Positions 19,534 to 28,000 of a stretch of 55,147 nt of DNA are shown here, one piece after another; the stretch's first letter is position 1; each line of letters starts with the position of its first letter. Under the pieces are notes generated by a model, which was given only the letters and a program-made list of their open reading frames with translations, did no database searches and was not told the DNA's origin. The stretch is from positions 1-55,147 of the forward strand of contig JADKFE010000040.1 in the NCBI GenBank assembly GCA_016717595.1. The letters run 5' to 3'. Source of the DNA: Deltaproteobacteria bacterium. GTDB lineage: Bacteria; Myxococcota_A; UBA796; CAJQPC01. The position numbers and the translations under genes were made by a program.

Positions 19534-20795
19534 CTACGCAGGTGGCGTGCTTTGGTTGCGGGAGAACATGCGCGGATCGGCCAGCGCCGCTTGGAGGACG
19601 AGGGTGGCGGCGCCCAGAGCGGTGGCTTGGGGCCCCAGGGCGCTGATGCGGACCTCGGCTTGGGTGAGCGAAGCCCAGAGGGTGCGGGCGCTGATCGCCT
19701 CGCGGAGCGGCCGCAGGAGCTGCTCTCCGGCGGCGGTCAGCCCCCCGCCCAACAGCACGAGGGAGGGGTTGAGCAGGTTGAACAGGTTGGCGATGGCCAG
19801 GCCCAGGTGGTGGCCGCAGGCCTCGACGACCTCGATGGCGACGGGATCACCCTCAGCCGCCGCCATCGCCACCCCGGTCAGCGTCATGGGGTCTTGGTGC
19901 ATGACCGAGCTGACCCGGCCCGACCGCACCAGGGCGCGGGTGCGCTCCAAGACCGTGGCCGAGCCGACCATGGACTGCAGGCAGCCGCGCAGACCGCAGG
20001 CGCAGGGCGGGCCCGAGGAGTCGATCGCCGTGTGGCCGATCTCCCCGGCGAAGCCGTTGGCGCCGCGCAGGAGCGTCCCGTTGACGATGAGCCCCGCGCC
20101 GATCCCGGTGCCCACCTTGATGTAGGCCAGCGTGCCCACGCCCCGGCCCGCCCCCAGCCAGGCCTCGGCCAAGGCGGCGAGGTTCGCGTCGTTCTCTACG
20201 GCGACGGACAGGCCCAGCGCCCAGAGAGCCAGGCGCCAGGACGCACCTTCGCCCAGGCGGGCAAGATGCGCTCGGCGAGGTGATCCGGGTCGGCCAGATC
20301 GACGGGCGACGGCACACCCAGCCCCGCGCCGACGACCGAGGACAGGCTTGTGCCGGCCTCGGCGATGGCCGCGTGGGTCAGCTCAACCGCCAAGCTCAAG
20401 GCGCCTTCAGGGTCGCCTCGCACGTCGTGAACGCGGGTCTGCCATGACAAGACCCGCCCGCGGAGGTTGGTGAGCGCGACGGAGACGTGTGTGGCGCCCA
20501 GGTCGATCCCCAAGAGCTTGTACACGGAGTCGTCGTACTGCAGCACGATGGGCGGGCGGCCGCTGGCGGTGGAGGCGACGCGCGCCTCGCGGAGAACGCC
20601 AGTACTGATGAGGTTCCCGACGATCTTGGACACGGTGGAGGGCGCTAGGCCTGACTCGCGGGCCAGGTCGATGCGGGAGATCTCACCGGCCTGCCAGGCG
20701 AGGTGAAGGATCAGCGACACGTTGTGGTCGCGCAGGATCGCCCCGTCGGCGCGGGTGGATTTGTCAGTTATTTCTTTCGACGAACGAAATATCAT
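19534..20795 (-). CDS. ROK-family transcriptional regulator (one frameshift)
   Basis: The N-terminal winged helix is clear: RADGAILRDHN then ISRIDLARESGLAPSTVSKIV. It is followed by the ROK fold with the ATP-like loop GIDLGATHVSVAL. Near 20216 one base is missing; the other frame resumes AVENDANLAALAEAW and continues with GEIGHTAI and the zinc motif CACGLRGC, ending at 19534. The total is 3n+2, so one added base restores a protein of about 420 residues. ROK repressors bind DNA and are released by a sugar or sugar phosphate. The gene is the first of the glucan operon, 37 bases before the lipoprotein, with a promoter and an inverted repeat at its own start, so self-repression of the whole operon is likely. 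Confidence 0.87.
20770..20790 (-). promoter_or_regulatory. Probable ROK operator (near-perfect inverted repeat)
   Basis: ATTTCTTTCG and CGAACGAAAT flank one A: ten-base arms with a single mismatch. The site is AT-rich in a GC-rich region and covers codons 2-9 of the ROK gene, just after the predicted transcription start. ROK repressors often bind TTTCGT-type palindromes (family knowledge). Confidence 0.6.
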
Positions 20796-20800
20796 GGCTC

Positions 20801-20830
20801 ATCAGACCATGACCCTCCGGGGCCTGTCAA
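20801..20830 (-). promoter_or_regulatory. Sigma-70-like promoter of the glucan operon
   Basis: On the minus strand a perfect TTGACA (20830-20825) is followed after 18 bases by TCTGAT (20806-20801, four of six consensus). The start codon A is six bases beyond the -10, so the message may be leaderless. No Shine-Dalgarno is visible before ATG 20795. Confidence 0.55.
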
Positions 20831-20902
20831 GCGGAGGCCTGAAGTTTTTCGCAGATCGCCGCTTTGCCCGGGCTGATCCCCCCGTGGGCGAGCCCTGCCG
20901 CC

Positions 20903-23074
20903 TCAGCGCCGCGAGAAGACCAGCTCCGATCCGCCCGTGAGCTGCTCATGGCTCACAACCAGCCCCTCCACGGCCTCGCCGTCGAGGCTCACCCCGTCGA
21001 GCAGGTGCCCCGCGCCCGTCGCGGTGAGCGTGAGATCCAGCCCCTCCCGCTGAATCCGCACCTCATCAAAACGCGGCGTGAGCAGCACGTAGTCCACCGT
21101 CCCGTTCAGCGGGTAGAGGCCCATGGCGGTGAACAGCCACCACGCGCTGAGCGTGCCGCCGTCGTCGTTGCCGTCTAAGCCGTCGTGCTCGCTGGAGTAC
21201 TTGGTGTCTTGGATCCAGCGCACCCAGTCTTGGCTCAGGCTGGGCTCGCCGAGCAAGGTGAAGAGGGGCGCGAAGCAGAGGTCGGGCTCGTTGCCGTGCC
21301 AGTAGTAGACGTCGGGGCCGATGGTGTCGGGCTCGCCGTCGCTGAGCTCAAAGAGCTCGTTGAGCTTCGCCGCGGCGGCGGCCTCGCCCCCGAAGGCCTG
21401 GGCGAGGGCGGCGGGGTCTTGGGGCAGCATCCAGGTGTACTGCCAGGCGTTGCCCTCGGAGAACGCCTCGCCCCACACCTCGTCCTCCAAGGGCGCCCAG
21501 CTGCCATCGGCGTAGCGGCCGCGCACAAACTGGCTCTCGGGGTCAAACACCGCGTCGTACACCTTGGACTGGGCCATCAGCGCCTCGGCCTCCTTGGTGT
21601 GGCCCATCGACGCGGCCCACAGGGACATGGCGTGGTCGCTGGTGGCGTGCTCCAGCAGCACGGCGACGCTCGCGCCTTGCTGGTCGTAGGGGATGTAGCC
21701 CAAGGTCTGCGTGGAGCGTAGGCCCTCCCGGGCGAAGGCGCTGTCGGGATCGAGGGCGCGGGCGGCGGCGATGGGCCAGATCTCGGCCTCACCAAAGCCG
21801 GAGATGCCCTTGAGCGCCGTCTCGGCGAGCACGATCTCCGCCGGGGTGCCCACCATGGTGCCCGACTCCACCGCCCCGGCGGGCCAGCGCGGCAAGTAGC
21901 CGTTGGCGAGGCCCATCTGGCTCAAGGAGCGGGCGAAGTCTCGGGCGAGGTCGGGCCAGGCCAAGATCACCAAGGGGTGCAAGGTGCGGTAGGTGTCCCA
22001 TAAAGAAAAGTCGGTGTAGTAGAGGAAACCATCAGCTTCACGGATGGTGTCATCGACGCCCCGGTAGCGGCCGTCTACGTCGCTGAACAGCGTGGGCATG
22101 CGGCGGGTGTTGTAGAGCGCCGTGGCGAAGAGGATCTGGTCGGCCTCGCTGCCGCCGGTGACGGTGAACGGCGCGAAGGCCTCGCGCCACAGGGCCTCGG
22201 CGGCGGTGGCGGCGCCGGGGAGGTCGAAGTCGGGGAGCTCGGCCGCGAGGTTGGCCTCGGCCCCGGCGAGGTCCACGGCGGAGAGGCCGATGCGCACCTG
22301 CACCTCGGGCACGTCAAACCGGAGGGTGGCGGCGGCGCGGGCTCCGGCGGCGGCGTTGGGATCTTCGGCTGGCGCGCCGTCGAGCCAGGCCTGGGACTCC
22401 ACCCACGGCGCGCTGAGCTTGGCGACGAACCACACCGGCAGGCCCCGGCCGCCGCGGCTAGAGAGCGAGCCCTCGATCTCCACGAAGCCGGTGATCGTCT
22501 GCTGGTCGTCGTGAAGGGTTATCCAGCTCTCGTAGACGCCGTGGCTCGACGAGGTGGTGTGGCCGAGGTCGATGGTCAGCCAGCGCTCGTCGCCCTCCCA
22601 GCTCCAGCGGTGGGCGGCGGCGCGGGGGGTGGCGGCGAGCTCCACGGCGCCTAAGCCGGGCAAGGTGACGGCGTAGTAGCCGGGGCGGGCGAGCTCGTCG
22701 TCGTGGGAGAAGGGGCGCTGGTAGGCGTCGGGGTCGATGGTCTCGACGTCGCTGAGCATGAAGCCCACGGCGCCGCCATCGGAGACGCCGATGCCCGGCA
22801 GGCGGGTGTGGGAGAAGGCCTGGATGTGGGTGTCGTCGTAGCAGTAGCCCGCGCTGTGGTTGAAGCTCAGGCGCGACGAGCCCGTGCGGGTGTCGGGGCC
22901 GACCTTCACGAGGCCGTTGGGCGTCTCGGCGGCGGGGGTGAGGCCGCCGTAGCCGTAGCCCAGGCCGCCGCTGCCCATGTGGGGGCGCACCAGCGACACC
23001 AGATCCACGGGCGTTTTGGGCTCGGGCGCAACTTCAGGCTCGCCACATGCGAAGCTCACGAAGAGAAGGATCAT
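20903..23074 (-). CDS. GH92 alpha-mannosidase, lipoprotein
   Basis: A 723-residue protein with lipobox VSFA-C10 after a very short signal; the start has GGAGCGGATGA before ATG. It has the GH92 landmarks in order: SLVRPHMGSGG, ETPNGLVKVGPDTR, YCYDDTHIQAFSHT, SLWDTYRTLHPL, MVGTPAEIVLAETALKGI, YYWHGNEPDLCFAPLF and GNDDGGTLSAWWLFTAMGLYPL. GH92 enzymes are Ca2+-dependent inverting exo-alpha-mannosidases acting on N-glycans and fungal mannan. The length is typical. In most relatives the MxGxH block carries His and Asp; here it reads Thr-Pro and Ala-Glu, so specificity may differ. It lies upstream of the ROK gene in the same direction with its stop 107 bases from the ROK start, and may be co-regulated. 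Confidence 0.9.
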   Translation of the reverse strand: MILLFVSFACGEPEVAPEPKTPVDLVSLVRPHMGSGGLGYGYGGLTPAAETPNGLVKVGPDTRTGSSRLSFNHSAGYCYDDTHIQAFSHTRLPGIGVSDGGAVGFMLSDVETIDPDAYQRPFSHDDELARPGYYAVTLPGLGAVELAATPRAAAHRWSWEGDERWLTIDLGHTTSSSHGVYESWITLHDDQQTITGFVEIEGSLSSRGGRGLPVWFVAKLSAPWVESQAWLDGAPAEDPNAAAGARAAATLRFDVPEVQVRIGLSAVDLAGAEANLAAELPDFDLPGAATAAEALWREAFAPFTVTGGSEADQILFATALYNTRRMPTLFSDVDGRYRGVDDTIREADGFLYYTDFSLWDTYRTLHPLVILAWPDLARDFARSLSQMGLANGYLPRWPAGAVESGTMVGTPAEIVLAETALKGISGFGEAEIWPIAAARALDPDSAFAREGLRSTQTLGYIPYDQQGASVAVLLEHATSDHAMSLWAASMGHTKEAEALMAQSKVYDAVFDPESQFVRGRYADGSWAPLEDEVWGEAFSEGNAWQYTWMLPQDPAALAQAFGGEAAAAAKLNELFELSDGEPDTIGPDVYYWHGNEPDLCFAPLFTLLGEPSLSQDWVRWIQDTKYSSEHDGLDGNDDGGTLSAWWLFTAMGLYPLNGTVDYVLLTPRFDEVRIQREGLDLTLTATGAGHLLDGVSLDGEAVEGLVVSHEQLTGGSELVFSRR

Positions 23075-23131
23075 TCATCCGCTCCATCGGCGCCGACGCG
23101 CAGGGGGGCTCTCACCATAAAGCAAGAGCGT

Positions 23132-23413
23132 ATGGACCTGCAAGCCGCCGTTGAGATCGCGCTGAGGCCCAAAGACTGGGGCGAGCGGCTGCGGATGCTG
23201 CTGGCCGGGGGCCTCGCGCCGAGCCAGGTCTTGGAGCGTCTGCCGGAGCCGATCCAGCAGGGGCTCTACGGGGAGGAGCCGAACCCGATCCTCGCCCGAC
23301 GCGCCGCGATCGAGGCCGTCACCCGGGCGCTTACGGCGCTGGTGCGTGAGGGAAAAGCGAAGCGGCGGCGGGCCCAGCTCAAGAACGCCCTGGTGGACGT
23401 GTACCGGGCCTGA
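23132..23413 (+). CDS. Small helical protein of unknown function (93 residues)
   Basis: The ATG at 23132 opens a 93-residue frame, rich in Leu, Ala and Arg, with predicted helices through most of it (LRMLLAGGLAPSQVLERL, then AIEAVTRALTALVREGKAKRRRAQLKNAL). No signal peptide or cysteine. The Shine-Dalgarno is weak. The frame continues upstream without a stop into the antisense of GH92, but composition changes at this ATG. The gene is divergent from GH92 (57 bases) and its end converges with the DnaJ-like gene nine bases away. The basic C-terminal helix could bind nucleic acid or a partner protein; I do not recognise it. Confidence 0.55.
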   Translation: MDLQAAVEIALRPKDWGERLRMLLAGGLAPSQVLERLPEPIQQGLYGEEPNPILARRAAIEAVTRALTALVREGKAKRRRAQLKNALVDVYRA

Positions 23414-23422
23414 GCCGCGCGC

Positions 23423-24874
23423 CTACTTCTTCCCGAACAGCTTGGAGAAGAACCCGCCGATGCCCGCCGCCGGGGCGGACTCTTTGTCTTTCTCCAGCCG
23501 CCGCTGCAGGCGCTTGAGCTCCCGCTGGGCGATGGGGTTCGTGGGCTGGAGCTTGAGCGAGGTCAACAGCGCCCGTTTGGCGACCTCAAGCTCGCCCTTG
23601 TCGTGGTTCAACATGCCCATGAGCGCCCAGCCGTTGGAGAGCTTGGTGCCGTTCTCGATGCTCACGCGGATGAGCTGCTCGCCCTCGTTCGCGAGCATGT
23701 CGTCTTTGCCGTAGTTGAGCTTAAACAGGGTGTAGCCGTAGAACGCGGCGAACTCCATCTCTTCAGGCAGGCGGTCTCGGGCGGCCTTAAACGCCTCGTG
23801 GGCCTGGAGGATGCGCCCGTTGTTCAGCTCGCCCAGGCCCAGCTTAAAGTCGTTCTCCGCCGACATGATCTCCTGGACCTTCTCCATGGCCAGCTCGTCT
23901 TCGGTCTTTTTGCCGTGGATGACGCGGTCGGTGTACTCGGCGCGTGCGGCCTCGTCGCCGATGATCTCCCAGGCCTCGCTCACCTTGGCGAACACGGCGT
24001 TGGCGATCTCCGCTTGTTCCGGCGGCTTGAGCGTCCAGCGGTCGGGGTGGAGGTGCTGGGCGAGGCGCATATACGCCTTCCGCTGCTCGGCGGGGTCGGC
24101 GTCCCAGGCCACGCCGAGGCGCTCGAAGTGGTTGGCGGCGCCGTTCACGCGGCGCTGCTCGGCGCGCAGGCGGTCAAGCTCGGGGTCGGCCTCGGCGGGC
24201 GGCGCGGCGGGCTTGGCCTCGGCGGCGCGGGGGGAGGCGGTCTCGACGATGACCTTGGGCGTGCTCGCGCCCTGCTCATCGACGCTGATCACCCCAGCGA
24301 GCAGGCCCAGGTACACGCCGCGCCGGGCGACCTCGGGGGGCGTCGGGATGAAGTCGAGCACATCGGCGAGGGTGCGCTGGCCGTCCAGGTCCAAGAGCGC
24401 GGCGCGGAGCTCCGCGGGGAAGGGGAGCTCGTCGATGCTGACCCCGCCGCCCGCCTTGAGCCGCGGGAAGCGCCCGTCGAGGCCGGCGAGGCGCGCCCGG
24501 GCGAGGTCGTCGGGCACGGCGTCGCCCAAGGCCGACCAGCAGGCGGCGAGGAGATCGACGGGTTTGCGGGCGGGCGGGGCGTCGTTGGGGGTGAAGCTCC
24601 ACTCGCCGTCGATGGCGCGGAGCGCGCCGTGGACGCGGATCACACCTTGCATCCGGGCGAGCTCGTCAGGGCCCACGTCGGGGTGTTTGGCCTCTAAGCT
24701 CTCCAGGGCCTCACTCTTGAGGTTCGACTTCGTGGCCGAGAGGCGGCCGCCCTCAAACCAGAAGGTCCACTTGCGGCGGCCGTCGCCACACTCCAGGCGG
24801 CCGTTGGCGCGCTGGGCGGCGAGGCTGAGCAGCAGCTCGATGAGGGGAGGGTCGCGGAGGGTGCCGGACTGCAT
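23423..24874 (-). CDS. PATAN (DUF4388)-DnaJ-TPR protein
   Basis: I start at ATG 24874, where the PATAN/DUF4388 domain begins (SGTLRDPPLIELLLSLAAQRANGRL); an ATG at 24928 would add 18 residues. The product is 483 residues. Order: PATAN domain about 1-110, a winged-helix-like middle, an Ala/Pro linker, a J domain (HFERLGVAWDADPAEQRKAY, with HPD in QHLHPDRW), then TPR-like helices to the end (DFKLGLGELNNGRILQAHEAF and later repeats). J domains stimulate Hsp70 ATPase, while PATAN domains are regulatory modules common in Myxococcota signalling and motility proteins. No membrane segment, so cytoplasmic. The C-terminus ends GFFSKLFGKK, a possible membrane-touching amphipathic tail. The Hsp70 partner is not in the window. 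Confidence 0.85.
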   Translation of the reverse strand: MQSGTLRDPPLIELLLSLAAQRANGRLECGDGRRKWTFWFEGGRLSATKSNLKSEALESLEAKHPDVGPDELARMQGVIRVHGALRAIDGEWSFTPNDAPPARKPVDLLAACWSALGDAVPDDLARARLAGLDGRFPRLKAGGGVSIDELPFPAELRAALLDLDGQRTLADVLDFIPTPPEVARRGVYLGLLAGVISVDEQGASTPKVIVETASPRAAEAKPAAPPAEADPELDRLRAEQRRVNGAANHFERLGVAWDADPAEQRKAYMRLAQHLHPDRWTLKPPEQAEIANAVFAKVSEAWEIIGDEAARAEYTDRVIHGKKTEDELAMEKVQEIMSAENDFKLGLGELNNGRILQAHEAFKAARDRLPEEMEFAAFYGYTLFKLNYGKDDMLANEGEQLIRVSIENGTKLSNGWALMGMLNHDKGELEVAKRALLTSLKLQPTNPIAQRELKRLQRRLEKDKESAPAAGIGGFFSKLFGKK

Positions 24875-25012
24875 GACGAAGGACTCCAGGCGCGGCCATA
24901 GCGTAGGCTTCGCGGGCGGCGCTGGCAAGCGGGGGAGGGTCGAGCGTTGGCCACGCCCTCCTAAGCCCGCGCGCGTCCTCTACGTTCAAGGGGAGCGCTG
25001 GCGCGTGAGGAG

Positions 25013-25057
25013 GAGGTTCGTGGGGGAGGCGACAGGCGCCTGGCCCCCACGAACCTC
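25013..25057 (-). terminator. Strong hairpin after the giant FG-GAP/MopE gene
   Basis: GAGGTTCGTGGGGG (25013-25026) and CCCCCACGAACCTC (25044-25057) form a perfect 14-base-pair stem with a 17-base loop that itself holds AGGCGCCT. It starts nine bases after the giant gene's stop. No T-run follows on either strand, so the mechanism may be Rho-dependent or mRNA protection. The rest of 24875-25065 holds no gene. Confidence 0.6.
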
Positions 25058-25065
25058 GGCCACGT

Positions 25066-28000
25066 TTACCGCCGCCCACCGCCCGAGCGGACGCTGGCCC
25101 GCCTGCGCCACCCGACCAAGAGGGCGGCCAAGCTCCACCAGGCGCCGAGGCCCTCGGTCTCGCTGCTGCTGCACGCGCGACCTTTGTCTCCGCTCTTCTC
25201 GCCGGTGTCTTCGTCCTCGGGGCAGGCGCCGACGTTGGGATCGGTGTCGTCGCAGTCGTCCGCGCGCAGAAGCCCGTCCTCGTCCTGATCGTCGTCCCGA
25301 CCATCACAGTTCTGGTCGATGCCGTCGTACCACACCTCAATGGCGTCGGGATGTACGCTCGCGAGGCTGTCATCGCAGTCTGTGTCGTCTTCAACGGAGC
25401 CGCTGGGGACCGCGCACAGGTAGCTGCTCTGGGCGGCGTCCCCGTAGCCGTCCCCGTCGGCGTCGACGTAGCTGGTCACGCCCAGGCCCAGCTCGATGTC
25501 GTCGTCGTCGCAGTCCTCCGCGTTGCCGACGTAGCCTTCTGGCGCCTCACAGGCGCTCAGGGCGTCTGTGGCCCAGCCGAGGCCGTCGCCGTCGCTGTCC
25601 CGGTACCAAAGGGACTCCACCTGCTCGTCCACCTCGGTGTCACAGTCGTTGTCCACCTCGTCGCAGCGCTCCATGGCGCCGGGGTACACGCCCGCGGATT
25701 GGTCATCGCAGTCTTCGTTCGAGCTGACATAACCATCGGGCTGCTCACAGGTCTGGGCTTGGGTCAGCTCAGTCCCGTAGCCGTCCTTGTCGGCGTCGCG
25801 GTAGAAGGTCGTCGTCACGCCCTCGTCGATCTCACCATCACAGTTCTGATCGAGGTCGTCACACACCTCCAGGGCGTCTGGGTGGATGGTGGCGTCGTCA
25901 TCATCACAGTCCGTGGAGGCCTCGGTGGTGCCTGTGGAGACCTCGCAGGCCTCAACGGTGTTGGTGCCCCCGAAGCCGTCCCCGTCCTCGTCGATGTAGA
26001 AGGTGGAGAAGGCGCCCTCGTCGATCGACGTGTCGCAGTCCTGGTCCACCCCGTCACACTGCTCGGGCGCGCCGATGTAGACGTCCGCGCGGCTGTCGTC
26101 ACAGTCCGTCGAGGTCGCCAGATAGCCCGTGGGCGCGCTGCACGCCTGGGTGGTCTCTGTGCCACCGGAGCCGTCGGCGTCGGCGTCCCGATACCAGGTC
26201 AGCAGCACACCATCGTCCACAGATCCATCACAGTCATCATCCACGTCGTTGCAGACCTCGGACGATGCCGTTGAGATTCCGCTGTCATCATCGTCACAGT
26301 CTACGGCGTTGGCGACATAACCGGCGGGTGTGGTGCAGGCGCTGACGGCGCTGGCCGCGTCGCCCTCGCCGTCGTTGTCGGCGTCCAGATACCAGAGCAC
26401 CTCCCCCAAGGCCCCGGCCTCATCGGTGTCGCCATCGCAGTCGTCGTCGATGCTGTTGCAGCGCTCGCTGGCCCCGGGTGAGACGCTGGCCTCGTCGTCG
26501 TCACAGTCGGTGGAGGTGCTGGTGGTCCCGCTGGGGGCGGCGCAGACCTCGCGGGAGTCCAGGCCGCCGTAGCCGTCGGCGTCGGCGTCGATGTAGACCG
26601 TGAACGAGCCCACGGCCCCGTCCTCGTCGGTGTCGCCATCACAGTTGTTGTCGACGCCATCACACGACTCGGTGCCCGCGGGGCTCACGCTGGCGTCGCC
26701 GTCGTCACAGTCACCGTCCTGCTCCACATAGCCGGTGACGGCGCTGGCGCAGGACTCAAGGCTCTTGTCTGCGCGACCGTAGCCGTCGCCGTCCGCGTCG
26801 GCGAAGAAGGTGGTGGTCACGCCTTCGTCGGCCGTACCATCGCAGTCTTGGTCCACCCCGTCGCAGAGCTCGGCGGCACCGGGGTGAATGGTGGCGTCCG
26901 TGTCGTCGCAGTCGATGGAGTCGGAGTGGCCGTCGCCGTCGGTGTCGACGTCGTAGCCGTAGAAGAGCTCAGTGACGTCGCTCGACTGCACTAGGACATC
27001 GGCGAAACCATCGTCGTTGATGTCGCCTGCAGCCCGGAACTCCTTGCCGAAATATCCACCCACCTTTGACCCATATATTACTACGGGAGCGCTGGTGTTC
27101 AGGCCAGCGGCGCCGCCAGAGTAGATGTCCAGGCGTCCTGTGTTGCTGTTGTCTTTCTCGACCGCCACCACCAAGTCGTCGTATCCGTCACCATCTAGAT
27201 CTCCAACCACCTGAAAATCTGAGCCATAGTCCTCGCCGCTAGCCCCGGTCAGCAGCTGGTCGGGCACCGTTCCCGGACCACTGCTTGACCCAAAATGGAC
27301 ATAGATACGACCTTTGTCAACGTCATAATCGGGCGACCCCACCACTAAGTCATCGTAGCCATCCCCATTCACATCACCAGAGTAGAGCTCAGACCCGAAG
27401 TCGTCGCCGGTGGCTTCACCGGTTAGTGTCATCCATACCGTGGTGGAGGGCCCACTCGAGCTGCCGCGAAACAACTTTACGTTGCCCGCTTTTGAGCTGC
27501 CGAGGTGCGCGCCAACGGCCAGGTCGATGTATCCATCGCCGTTGTAGTCTCCAAGGGAGATCTCATTCGCGAATCCCTCGATACCAGAATATGTGCGGCT
27601 CGCCGTGCTGCCAAGGCTTGCACTTGACCCAGTAAATAGGTACACATACCCCGTGTAGGTGGAGTGGGTGAGGTTTGGGGCGGTGATGAAAATGTCGGAG
27701 TATCCGTCTTTGTTTATGTCTCCAGCGGCTGAGAAACCTCCTAAATTGCTAAAGCCGGAGGCTCCACCGATAACCTGCCATTCCCCAGATCCCAAGAGGT
27801 CTAACCCCGCGGACGAGCCCAGATGTAAAACCGCAACTCCCTGGCCAAGTGAGCCGCCGTCCTCATCCGTGAGGAGAGCGTCCGCGAATCCATCGCCGTT
27901 CACGTCCCCCGCAGCGGTCCAATCGGCGTATTCTACCTTTGTGATGTCCGATCGCAGGCCATGTAGAGGTTCGTCCGACACGCCATCCGCATCACCCAGA

